This document shows positions 1 to 10,800 of a stretch of DNA of 32,753 bases, piece by piece. Positions within the stretch are counted from its first letter, which is position 1. Each line of letters begins with the position of its first letter. Source of the DNA: Lingula anatina. Lineage: Eukaryota; Brachiopoda; Lingulata; Lingulida; Lingulidae. The stretch lies in NCBI RefSeq assembly GCF_001039355.2, contig NW_019774737.1:269141-301893 (forward strand). Direction: 5' to 3'. The translations under genes were made by a program, and so were the position numbers. A model generated the notes under the pieces. That model saw only the letters and a program-made list of their open reading frames with translations. It did no database searches and was not told where the DNA came from.

Positions 1-1291
1 TATATATATATATATATATTGGTCTTCTCTTTTTTATTATTAACAATAAAACATCATATCTACACAACTGTCATATTTAAAAAAAAAGAGGAACGGCTGT
101 TCAGTTTTAATGGGCGAAAGCAGCACTGAGAACAATGAGTTATAGGTAAATAATAATGAAATTTAACAATATTAACATTTTCATGGCTTGTTCAAGATGA
201 GTTTATAAACTTAGAGTACTTATACTTAGAGTATATAATGCGTGATATAGTTCTAAATATCAGCGTTGTCGCTAGATAACCCATTTAGATTATGTTTTTG
301 TTTTTTTTTTGTATGACAAAGACCCGTCAACAACAGCCTTCCAAATATAACGCTGACCTATATCAAAACTAACAACCGACTTTATTTTCAGGATTTTTTC
401 AATTACGATCTCGTACAAAACATGTTTTTGTCGAATCTTAGTGTCCCAATAAATTATGCCAGAGACGTCGACGAAAAATTAACGGAATCATTCAATGCAA
501 TGTGCCATATCGAACAAAAATAAAATGAAGACAAACTTTTCTCCTTACTGAGACTTGCTTTTCAACGGCAACATTTTAATTCCCAGTGAAAAAGAAAAAT
601 GTAAAAACTCTTAATATCTTACTAGTAATTACAACTTTCTGTGCCACTTGAAAAAGAAATGCCGCCCTTTATAATGACTTTTTTCTTGTGATTTATCGAA
701 AAAGTCGTTGTAGCGCTTTTCCATTTTACTTTTACATGTCATTTAATTGCTGCCGTAGAAATCAAAATATGTAGACCTATTGTTATAGAAAAAGAGGCTG
801 AGAACAGTTTTTATCGTACAAAAAAGATCGATTAATCCATATTCCCTTCATGTACCAGCATATATCTATATATAATCGGTTGTGTATAGACTTTTTAAAC
901 AATACAGTAAGTACTAGTGTGGTACACAGTACAGGTTGTGCCGACAGGTTGTACTAGAAGTTTCAAGAAGAAAATGTAGATAGAGTAGTTGGCAAGTGAC
1001 AATAAAGAATATGAAGGAACAAGTTGTTTAGTTTTTACCTCGCGTAATCAGTAAGATCAAGTCAATGCCAACGTGACACTAGCCATCAGTATTCTTTACA
1101 AGAAACATTTAGCCATACAGTGTATTTTATTTTGTTACTCACAAACATCATCCCTAAATGTATTTTGATAGTATCGGTCATCATTTATCAAAGTTGTCTG
1201 GGTAAACTTTATATTGGATATAAGTATATACTCTTTTATGTAGATGTTTTAGTAACTGGGGAAAGAGCCCTTCTGAAATGTGTCCTTCAGG

Positions 1292-1327
1292 ACCCCCCCC
1301 CCCCCCCACCCCTTAAATCCGCCACTG
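1292..1327 (-). repeat. Poly-C tract plus transposon-end-like motif
   Basis: A run of about 15 C is followed by CACCCC and then TAAATCCGCCACTG at 1314-1327. Read on the minus strand this is CAGTGGCGGATTTA followed by a G-rich tract, a form that resembles the termini of non-autonomous DNA transposons in invertebrate genomes. A near-identical end in the same orientation occurs at 28743-28756. I found no matching left end nearby, so this is a remnant or solo end. Confidence 0.4.
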
Positions 1328-1559
1328 CATAGGAGAGTTGACGCTAAATTTGAAAGTTATTTAAAAGTAGTTAAAACCTATGTCCGGCATGTCCATTTCG
1401 TGTAATTTTGAAATGCTTATGGACTACTAGTATTTGTAATAACAATAATTTTTTTCATTATGCATTTACTATTGTTTTAGCCAGCCAAGGTCATGGAGCG
1501 AGCGGTCAATAAGCTTTTATTTATCTACCCGATTTAATATTCCCTAGCTCTGCGTGTCA

Positions 1560-2101
1560 GACAGTTGAACTCTTGCGGGTCAAACGAGGTCGCGGCTTAT
1601 GTCTGCAGTACTTAGCGCTTTGGAAATAGACAATCCGAAAGGTGCATGCATGAAAGAGTAGAACTTTAGAAATGGGCAGAGACCCTCAGTGGAGAACTGC
1701 TAGATGTTATCACGGTAAGAAATTAACTTGGGGCTAAACTGATCGAGAGAAGGGGGGATTCTGAAGGTTGTGTCATAAAACAAGAGCTACTAATTTGCTA
1801 TTGATTGGTGGTGTCAGTGAACACATACTGTATAACAGATTACATGTACTGTGTTTGGACTCTACTGTCTTTGGTGTTAAACTGAACTCAAAATTTCATC
1901 CTTTTTAACTTTTATTTATTTATTTTTTTTTACAAAATATGAGTATATTTTGGTTCAGCTTGCTTGTGTTGATTGAACACTGTCAGTTCAATTTAATAGA
2001 AATATGTAACATGCTTTACAGGTACATGTAGATCTGCCTCCTGTGGATGACCCGAAACTTGAAGATCGAGGGTGTGATATTCGGGAGATGCATTGAAAAG
2101 G
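1560..2101 (+). other. Possible non-coding 5' leader exons of MFSD13A
   Basis: Two splice-bounded segments could be leader exons. The first ends at 1714 before GTAAGA. The second runs 2022-2101 between a TTTACAG acceptor and a GTATAT donor. A third acceptor, CTCACCAG ending at 3375, would join them to the coding exon whose ATG is at 3397. Neither segment has a long reading frame. Both carry short upstream ORFs, including a start-stop ATG-TAG at about 2026 and ATG-CAT-TGA near 2090. This rests only on splice-site appearance and position; no transcript evidence is available. Confidence 0.22.
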
Positions 2102-3396
2102 GTATATATACATTTCCCCCAGGAATTAACTTATTGGCAGGAACTAGACTGTAGTAGTATTCCATTATTTAAATGTTCAGCCTTATACTTTAACAGGAAG
2201 TACACTATGCTGTATTGATAAAAAAATACGTCTATATATGCCTTATATTGCCCTGAGCAAATAACCTGTTAAAGTTTGACCCAAATGCATACACTGTAGC
2301 TGCAGTTCCTGTAACAGCTAGGTTTGTATATGTAATCACCAACATACTTATACATATATATATTATCTCGTGTAGGACTGGAACACGATTAACTTATAGT
2401 AAGAATTACTTATTTATATGAGAGCAATATAGGGTTCAAGTACATGTAAGTGTGCATTTAAAGTCAAACATTTGAGAACATGAGAATTAATATTGTTAAA
2501 GTCATAAGACCTTAACATATCAAGCATTATAACCTAGCGGAATGTAGAAGTATTTGGAGATGTTCTACCATGCAATTTTGCTAAGTGGACTTAAATCTCT
2601 TTCTCCACAAGCTCTCCACAAGTCCACTCCCTTTTGTTTCGTTAAAAATTATTAATTGGTGCTGATATTAAACTGGGCGTGTCTACTGCAGGGGATTCAA
2701 TTAAGTCACTCTAACAAAGGTTATAAAGCCAGGTTATGAAGTTGCCAGCCTTTGAAAACAACAGTGTACCACAAAAAACTGACTCCCCTAAAAGGTGACT
2801 CCCCAGCCAGATTTTCATTATGTCACATAAAATACAATATTTGACACTATAGGGAATCCACTGGCTCAATTTGCAGCCTCTTTCAGGTTGAATGTCAACT
2901 GGAATTAGGTGGAAGTTCTTTATGCGTTCATAATTTTTTATTGCAAATTGAATAGAATTTGAAAATTAGCTGTTTGATTGTTCTTCATGGTTGGACATAA
3001 ATGGAGGGAATATATCTAATCTGGTATATAAACTAAAATAGAGAGATGTACAGATCAAAAAGTCTGAGACGAGCCATAAAAAAAAAACAGGAGTATAGTA
3101 TAGTATAGTAACTACTGAAGAGACTGATACACTTCATTGAGCACAGTTGGAATGATGCTGTTAACCCAGTGAAGTATATTGAATTATTTGAAAGTAGGTT
3201 AAGAAACAGATCTTCTACTACTCGAGTATAAAGTGTTTTAGGCATAATTGATAAAACCCCAGTGAAGACGAAAACATTTCCATTCCCTAAATTACTTATG
3301 GAGTTGCCTTTTTTTTCAGATTTCTTTCCATGAACTGAGACATTCAATCTTATTGATTAAGTTCCTGCTCACCAGGCACAGACCACACTGCATGAT

Positions 3397-5999
3397 ATGG
3401 CACTGGGAATCCACTGGCCATCAGCCGCTTATGCAGCCACTTCTTTTGGTTCAGGCATGATAAACCAGGTCTTTTCATTCTACCTGGTTAAGTTCTTCCT
3501 GAATAGGTATCAAGTCTCGGAGAGCTGGTTCAACACAGCGCAAGCTATCTTCATGGTATGGAATGCCATCAATGATCCACTCTTCGGGTACATCCAAGAC
3601 CGTGCGGAATGGCTGAGGAAGCGGAGATATGCAGTCCTCTTTGGAGGGCCATTCTACTGCTTGGCTTTTTTGGTACCCTGGTTTCCATGGGGTAATTACG
3701 AATCTGGGTCTTGGCTGTGTGGCGCACATTTGCTGTTCAGTCTCTGTCTCTTTGATACTTTATTTACATTTGTACTTTTGGCCCAATGTGCAATTTTCAC
3801 AGAGATGTCAGGAAGGCACGATGACCGTCTTCGCCTTGTAAGATATGCAAAAATAGCATCTGTTCTGAACTCTGGAACATTGTTTGCTACAAACATGATA
3901 TCAGATAATCTGAATGACATTCCAAGTTTTCAGAAGTTCGCAGTGGTTTTGGCATGCTTGGCGATGGTATGTTTCTATATCACAGGCACATATGCACACA
4001 CAGAGTATGAACTACGGCAAGTGGTTGCTGGGAAGCCAGAGAAGTCCCGCCCCGTCAGCCAGTACTCATTTATGCGACAAGCATGGCAGTTACTGACTCA
4101 GAAGAATTTTCTTTGCTTTGTTGCCATGAATTTCTGCCAGGAGTTTCACAGAGCCTTCATGAATGGCTTCACTGCTATCATCACTGATACGCTGTTCTCA
4201 CCAGAGGTTTTACCCACATTCCACAAAAGTGTATTTTACAGTATGAGAAATGTACTCACTCCAGTAAGTTGACCTTATATAATAGGCATACAATGTGTAT
4301 TACACTTTTATACAGTTAAAATTTTATGTGATTAGAAATATATCAACAATTTTCCCTTAGTCACCAACTGGAGGATATTATTTCTGTTGAGAATAAAATA
4401 ACAATCAGTAAACATTATTTTGAGGTCTAAATTTCTATTTTGAACTGTTTTGAATAAAATTACCCTGTGAAAGAGGTTCGGAAATGCTGCAGATCGTAAT
4501 ATGATAGCCTATAATTTACTAGTATCTTTTAATCTATAATTATTATTATTATTTATTTGTTTATTTATTTATTAATTTATTTTTTTTATTTTTGAAATGG
4601 TTGCACCCCTTGGTCACTGAAGAACATTTTGGATATTCATTCCACATGACTTGCATGAATTATTAGAAAACGTAATAACTATGTAATTTCATGACGCTGA
4701 TACTGGCTGAAAGCTTAATTTTTCCTCTCTGTTGAAATCATCATGTTTTTAGCAAGATTTATTTCCAGTTGCTCGTGGTATCTGGTACCTTCCTGGTCAG
4801 TAAGTATGGAGCCTTCGCCATGATCAGGAGCAACTTCATTATCAAGATCTTCTCATCTGTGATCATGCTTCTTATTGGAAGAAACCAACCCCTGCTGTTG
4901 ATACTCTTCATGACAGTGGACTTGTGAGTTTGAATGCATGACTGTTACACCCCATTTCCATAGATTTTTAGATCGATCTATCCCTGTGGGGAGTCTCACT
5001 AGATTACTGTCAGCTTGGCCGGCTTAAGCGTCTGTCCCGCCTACTAAAAGCTGTAAGGGGGTAATTAACTATGGTGTCCGCTCGGCTGACTGCAATTTAG
5101 CCTGAACCCCCAGGGAATTAGGTCGATCTAAAACTTAATCTTTAGATCGATCTAAATCTCTGGGAAAGCACCCTTAGATCTCTCTCTCTCTCTCTCTCTC
5201 AGTAATACAAGGATCATTTGAGTACTTTTGAGCAAGTACTAATTAATCTTACAAGTTTTTGATATTCAGGCATGACCTCCCCACCCCCAAGTAAAAAAAA
5301 GGGGGGGGGGAGTAACATTGTAATTTTATCAGTAAAATGGTTTACTTTCAGCTGTGCCACGAATGCAGCATTTGCGCTGTCCAACATTCCTCTGTCAGAT
5401 ATTGCAGATGCTGACAAGAAATTATATTCAAGACCGTAAGTTTTAGATTAGACTATTTCTTGTTTTAGTAACAATTAAAGATTGTTTTTTTTTTAAATTA
5501 AAATCAACACCTTTAAAGTAGTAGACAGATGATATAAATTTGGGTTACCAAACATTCTCAAAAAATGAAAGAAAAAGATAAAATGAAAGAATTAAGGAAA
5601 AAGAAAGAAAGAAAAAGAGAAAAAATCAAGCAAATGCAGGTGTAGCAAGCAGGCCCTTTTTATACAATATCACAAAAATAATTTCAAATTCATTCCAGGC
5701 ATCCAATTTCTACATCTGTGTATGGGACCAATGCTCTGGTTGTCAAACCAGCCATTTCTGTGTCCCCCATGATAGTAGTGACCATACTTAACAGGTACGG
5801 CTATGAGCAATACAAACTTGGTCAACTTACAGATGGCCTACTGCTGGACAGTTTACAGGGAACCATGTTTTATTTGCTGTGCTTTATTCCCCTGGTTGTA
5901 GGGACTATACAGCTGGCAATATGGTCACAGTTTACTCTGAGGAGCAGCCACAAAGTTTCCCATGAAGATACAGACACTGAGAGGGTCATGTACTCCTAG
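3397..5999 (+). CDS. MFSD13A: MFSD13A (TMEM180)-like major facilitator protein
   Basis: Four coding exons: 3397-4263, 4769-4923, 5352-5435, 5699-5999, giving 468 aa (human about 517). All introns are GT-AG and phases match (0, 2, 2). The protein is hydrophobic, with about 12 membrane segments. An MFS motif-A-like loop lies at residues 59-69 (NDPLFGYIQDR), and the C-terminal part has KPA and then a last helix ending in WSQFTL, as in human TMEM180. Homology covers the whole length, and the N-terminus (MALG) starts at the same place as the human protein. The family sits in membranes; its substrate is not established, and only distant kinship with sugar/cation symporters is usually proposed. The chosen ATG has G at -3 and +4. 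An out-of-frame ATG at 3392 opens a 22-codon ORF overlapping the start. Reading past the exon 1 donor stops at 4272. Intron 2 holds a MITE-like element. The gene is tail-to-tail with NUP85. Confidence 0.92.
4953..5168. mobile_element. MITE-like palindromic element, intron 2 of MFSD13A
   Basis: This 216-bp segment is bounded by a 5-bp direct repeat CACCC (4948-4952 and 5169-5173), read as a target-site duplication. Its ends are imperfect inverted repeats: CATTTCCATAGATT on the left against CTTTCCCAGAGATT when the right end is reverse-complemented (11 of 14 match). Both then run into TAGATCGATCTA. Further inward a second inverted pair (CTGTCAGCTTGGCCGG against CAGTCAGCCGAGCGG) makes most of the element foldback. 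There is no coding capacity. It is non-autonomous; the transposase family is not identified. Confidence 0.6.
5180..5310. repeat. Simple repeats in MFSD13A intron 2
   Basis: A (CT)n microsatellite covers about 5180-5200. A C-rich patch and an A8 run followed by G10 lie at 5278-5310. These are low-complexity intron sequence just upstream of the acceptor of exon 3 (5352). Confidence 0.85.
5556..5640 (+). repeat. Polypurine (GAAA-rich) tract in intron 3
   Basis: About 80 bases are almost entirely A and G with irregular AAAGAAAG repeats, between MFSD13A exon 3 and exon 4. No function is evident. Confidence 0.7.
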
Positions 6000-6209
6000 T
6001 GGCTGGATGTAGTGTGAAGGGCATGGTGGCAATTTTGAAATTAATATAGGATGCTTTGTGATTGCTTAGAATTCAATGACTAAAGGGTTACTATTTTTTT
6101 TAACATTAAATCTTCATTAAAAGTGAAAAAACTGTGATCACACAAGAAGGCTGATAATGGTACGAGTTGGCTATAAATATCCAAGTTGTTAAATTTGACA
6201 AAAAAAAAA

Positions 6210-6566
6210 TTGGTGTTGTTGGGTAGTCATTGCATATCCCTGGATGCACTTCCCCATATTGTAAAGAGTAGCTTACCCTCGGGCACCCCGTCCCATAGTT
6301 ATCAATGACAATGCTTGGGTTGCAGATGTATATGTAATTATTGCAAATAATCTTCCTTATAACAGCATAAAAAAGTTAACATGAAAAAGTGCTTTTTAAT
6401 GCATTAAAATGTAAAAGAGAATCATCCCTCCAAGGAAACCCTAACCTCCAGTAGCACTAAAGCTCTGACAGTCCCATGTGCATTCCCCATGACAATAACC
6501 AAAGTTGGAACTTCCTCACTAATAGGTGAGGAGTGCAAGGATAATAAATAAATAAAACAGGACTTT
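6210..6566 (+). repeat. Direct repeat copy 1 (357 bp)
   Basis: This copy starts 211 bp after the MFSD13A stop and is preceded by A10. It matches 6589-6945 over the full 357 bp with no length change and, by my count, 9 substitutions (about 2.5%). It ends at GACTTT, directly before an N at 6567. Three overlapping AATAAA signals lie near its end (about 6543-6556). It is probably the second haplotype of the MFSD13A 3' flank placed in tandem by the assembler. Confidence 0.9.
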
Positions 6567-6588
6567 NAAAAAAAAAAAAAAAAAAAAA
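6567..6588. other. Single N and poly-A(21) junction
   Basis: The only ambiguous base of the window is followed by 21 A. It separates the two copies of the 357-bp repeat. This looks like a contig join made inside a homopolymer, so the local structure should not be trusted. Confidence 0.85.
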
Positions 6589-6945
6589 TTGGTGTTGTTG
6601 GGTAGTCATTGCATATCCCTGGATGCACTTCCACATATTGTAAAGAGTAGCTTACCCTCGGGCACCCCGTCCCATAGTTATCAATGACAATGCTTAGGTT
6701 GCAGATGTATATGTAATTATTGCAAATAATCTTCCTTATAACAGCATAAAAATGTTAACATGAAAAAGTGCTTTTTAATGCATTAAAATGTAAAAGAGAA
6801 CCATCCCTCCAGGGAAACCCCAACCTCCAGTTGCACTAAAGCTCTGACAGTCCCATGTGCATTCCCCATGACAATAACCAAAGTTGGAACTTCTTCACTA
6901 ATAGGCGAGGAGTGCAAGGATAATAAATAAATAAAACAGGACTTT
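6589..6945 (+). repeat. Direct repeat copy 2 (357 bp)
   Basis: This is the second copy of the segment at 6210-6566. It continues without a break into unique sequence (GAGAAGAGTC...), so it is the copy properly connected to the downstream sequence. It carries overlapping AATAAA signals at 6922-6935. Confidence 0.9.
6922..6935 (+). promoter_or_regulatory. Candidate MFSD13A polyadenylation signal
   Basis: Three overlapping AATAAA hexamers start at 6922, 6926 and 6930, about 0.92 kb after the stop (about 0.54 kb if one repeat copy is artefactual). Location and orientation suit the MFSD13A 3' end. Functional use is inferred. Confidence 0.45.
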
Positions 6946-7524
6946 GAGAAGAGTCTGTATATTCATCACAGCATTTTGGTGGAACTTTCATTGGATGTTT
7001 TATCAATAATTATGAAAATGGTATTTACTTAAACTTATATTTGTTGTCTTTTTAATTCACTCAACTTGGAAAATAATTTTAATACGAGTATCTGTGAAAG
7101 GTCCTTTGCTTGAATGGAAAAACAAACTATCCAGTCAGTTTGCCTGTGGGTTGCAAGCTGCATTCAGCTCAGTTTGTGTAAAGAAGTTAGGGCACATATT
7201 TCAGATAAAAAGGCCATTATAAGTATAATGATTATTGGTTTGTTTTATTCCAAAATAATTAAACTACCTTCAGTATTTTTTATCATTAACCATAATAGCG
7301 TGATCAGATAGCACGTTTTTTGTACTATTGATTCCTCTTACATTAGCAAACCTTTTCACAAACATTTCCCAAAAATAGTACTTTATACTTTTGTTTTTGT
7401 CCCCCCAAAACACACTTGTGTTGCAATCACCTGTGTGTTTTGAAGAACTGACACATTCAAGGCTATTTATGTGCACAAATTGTATAAGTTACTATATGAC
7501 TCCACAGTGTCAACGGCAGGATTT
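6946..7524. other. Intergenic gap between convergent genes
   Basis: This AT-rich stretch lies between the presumed 3' ends of MFSD13A (+) and NUP85 (-). The short ORFs on both strands have no exon-like borders or recognisable homology. I see nothing else in it. Confidence 0.6.
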
Positions 7525-7530
7525 TTTATT
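7525..7530 (-). promoter_or_regulatory. Candidate NUP85 polyadenylation signal
   Basis: AATAAA on the minus strand lies 280 bp beyond the NUP85 stop codon (7812-7810). It is the nearest canonical hexamer I found downstream of the gene. Confidence 0.4.
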
Positions 7531-7809
7531 TGTCCTTGTTAGACAATTGAACACTTCTGTCCACAAAAACACTCAGTTGTTTCTGCAAATGAAGATTATG
7601 TTTTCCCCAGTGTTAGTTTGTCTGTTTGTTAGTGGACAAGCTATGCCATTACAAATTTAAATAACATTTTAATTAAGATGAACAGTTATTCAGGTAATTC
7701 TGAAGCCTTGTCTCCTATATCTTATTGCTAGTAATGGCCTTTTTCCTTGGTGGAGTTCTGTGCTCATGGTAATTATCCCAATTTACAAATATTAATTCTG
7801 GCTAGTGTG

Positions 7810-10800
7810 TCAGGTCAGCACTGTCCCTTCATGTACTATAGCCCGGGCAAGGTTCCTAGTCAGTGCCAGTTTGATCAAACTCATCTTTTCCAACTCTGCA
7901 TCAGAAAACCCCTAAATAAAAAGGATAATATAAGTAAATACAAGTAATAATGCATAAAATATTTACAAAATGAGAAGAACTAAGTGGTGAATTCATTTGA
8001 GGTTCAAAGCATGTTTTTGAAATAAATCTGTTGAGAGTGATATCAATTCATCCACACCACAACATTTTCAAGGTAAGAAAACTCTGCATGCTGTTTTTAA
8101 GAAATCACATTATGGACCTTTTTGTTACACGATGCATTACTGCAGGTCTCAAATGCTCACCTTGTGATCACCCACTAGTTGGTCTGTTTTCTCTTCTGCT
8201 TCCAATTTTTCAGCCAAACTTAACTCTTCCAAGCAGTGCATTAATTCATAGGTCTGTTGACTAGTGAAGACAACCTGAATATACAACTTATTGCATCAAT
8301 AGGAGGACACTTTTTTTACATACAGGGCACAGACCACTTGCACAATACAGGAATGAGTAAGCAAAAAAAAAAAATAATAATAATAATAAAAATAAATAAA
8401 TAAAATAAATAATAACATCTCCTTTTTAAGAATACAGCATCACTTTCATCAGACAAAGATTTCAAAAGAATTTTTAAATAAATTCTTTTAATAAGTGAAG
8501 TAAAAATTATATCCAACATTAGCATTACCTCGTCTGCTTCTAACAGTGGCAATGCATCAGTGAGGAGTGTCAGCCAAAATCTAGAAAATAAGATTACAAT
8601 ACCAAAGACTTGAGTTGTGGCTCATAGATGGGAATACATAAGCAAGGGTGAAAGTTGTAAAAACTGAAATTCCTGAAAACATAGCTTGCAATACCTCATT
8701 GCATTTAGATCACATGAAATAAAATCTTCATGAAGACTGAAAATCCTGAAATCGGGCATAATCCTGAAAACTTTCACCCATGCATAATGCTAATATAAAT
8801 TACAATTTCTTAATCTATTTTCTTTTGCTTATTACTATTTTTTTTTTCATTTGCCAATTCATTTGAAATATAAACCAGTTGTATTTTGCAATTGTGACAA
8901 CAGGAATCATACATAAAGATTTGTCTACTTTCTTACTTTTTTGGTGCAAGTCTTGCAGTCAGTAGAGACAGCAGGAGTGAAGTTGCTGCTTCAAAGTCCC
9001 CATCTTCATATAACTTGTGAAATTCTCTATATTTTCCTGTAGTTATAGTTTTAGATTATACAGTGTAAGGAGTAAATTTCACAATAGTTACCAGATTAAA
9101 AATCTGTGACATATGTAACAACTAATTTCATTAAAACATGTATTTCAATAACTAACCGTTACAATAATAATACAATGGAAAAACAAAGCCTTGAGAATGC
9201 CAAAACAATTTCATTTTTGGTTCATGTTATTTACTTTTTTAAAAACAAATTCTTAAAATATTTAAAATACTTCTAAATTAATTTGTTTCACTTTGGAATC
9301 TGTCCTCTTAATAAGTAAGAAATAAAGTTTACCAAGGAATGTTAGTCTGTCACTTAAGAGCATGGCTTGTCCCAGGTTATCTAGAAGGTCAAGGTTACTG
9401 AAGTCACCTGTTGCCCTGTACCTGGTGAGGAACCTGGAAATTCACATAAATAAAGAGAAGTGTTAAATCATCACCTGATTGCAAAGTGAAAACAATCACA
9501 TATAAAACTTTGACATTTAAATGCACAGTTTTTTTATGTAGAGTCCAAACCAGATTTGTAGAATACCTGCACAGATTTCATGCACATCAAACAGATTTTA
9601 TTCATTAATTCTTAGAGGGGTGCAAGTTGTTAGTAACTTTAAGTAGCTTTAATAATATATGGTGTGCTGATAAAGAAATGTGATACAAAATGAAATAAAA
9701 AAAAAACTGCATATACACTAAAGACAAAATAATGAAGACATTCCAGTGCAATAGTATAATGATCATGGTAGTAACTATAACGCAATTAATGATTCTCAGC
9801 AAATTTACATCCCATTCAACAACTCCTTGTAACTTGTTGCCAAGATTTAAATACAGGCTTACTGTTCAGCAAGGTAGGTGGCGAAAGTGACATCCTTTGA
9901 CTTGAGGCACCAAGACAAGGCTGATCCCAGTCTGTCATTGTGCAGTGCCTTCATTCCCATCACTTTACAAATACTGTTAGCTAAAACATAAAAACAAAAG
10001 AAGTTGAAATATTGTTATAACAAATGTTTAATTTCATTATGTTTAATGTAAGTGTGGATAATATGTGCCCAAAGTCCAGGACTTTTGTATTAAGTCTCAA
10101 TGAGGTTTAGCAGAGTTCAACATAATACAATTTCTGAAAAGAAGTTTGGCATGCCTTAACTTTGCTTTCTCTGTTAACATGTGTGATATTCTATCCAGCA
10201 ACAAATATATTGTCAATCCATATGGTAAATTTCTTACAAATCAGTTACATGAAGCAAATGCCTATCTGTTTACCATGCCTTTCCAAAAACAAAACTTTTC
10301 TTTGTTAATTTGTGTATGCTCGATATGAATAACAGCAGTTTGACCATTTCATTTCAATGGTGAAATTTTTTTAGTTTTTTTTTAATATAACACACAACTA
10401 TTTGATTTTTTTTTACATTAAAGAAAAACTTGTGGGACACAATTTAACTAATATAAATCTTTCCTCAGAGAGAAACACAGGGCTATATAACACCTTTAAA
10501 GCATGAAAGCCACTGTGTTACATTAACAATTGATGATAGTATTACCTTGGTCATGCATGTCTCTCTGTTCACATATACGAAGTACTTTATGAGCTTTCCT
10601 TTCTGAACTAAGTGGAATATGTTCAATGTACTGCTCTAAATATTGCCTGAAAATAATTATTAATTCAATCAAAGAATATTAAAAGATCAAAGAAATTTAA
10701 TCAAATATTATATATGTATATATGTATATATATATATATTTATATATATATATATATATATATTCAAAGGTCAAATAACTTATGTAAGTCAACAGATTGA

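Larger units (their letters stand above)
1..3375. other. Gene-poor upstream stretch
   Basis: No coding region here can be supported. The segment opens with a (TA)n run at 1-20 and is AT-rich throughout, with scattered short ORFs that lack homology or exon-like context. A somewhat more GC-rich patch lies at about 1540-1714. It contains a poly-C tract with a transposon-like end (1292-1327) and possible non-coding leader exons of the downstream transporter gene, listed separately. The promoter of the transporter gene should lie somewhere in this stretch, but I cannot place a transcription start. Confidence 0.6.

Noticed and set aside
3033-3347. 104-codon minus-strand ORF
   Set aside because: No homology or splice context; composition is that of AT-rich non-coding DNA.
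2852-3417. Repeated 13-mer GGGAATCCACTGG at 2852 and 3405
   Set aside because: Flanks do not match, so it is taken as chance and not as a duplicated exon.
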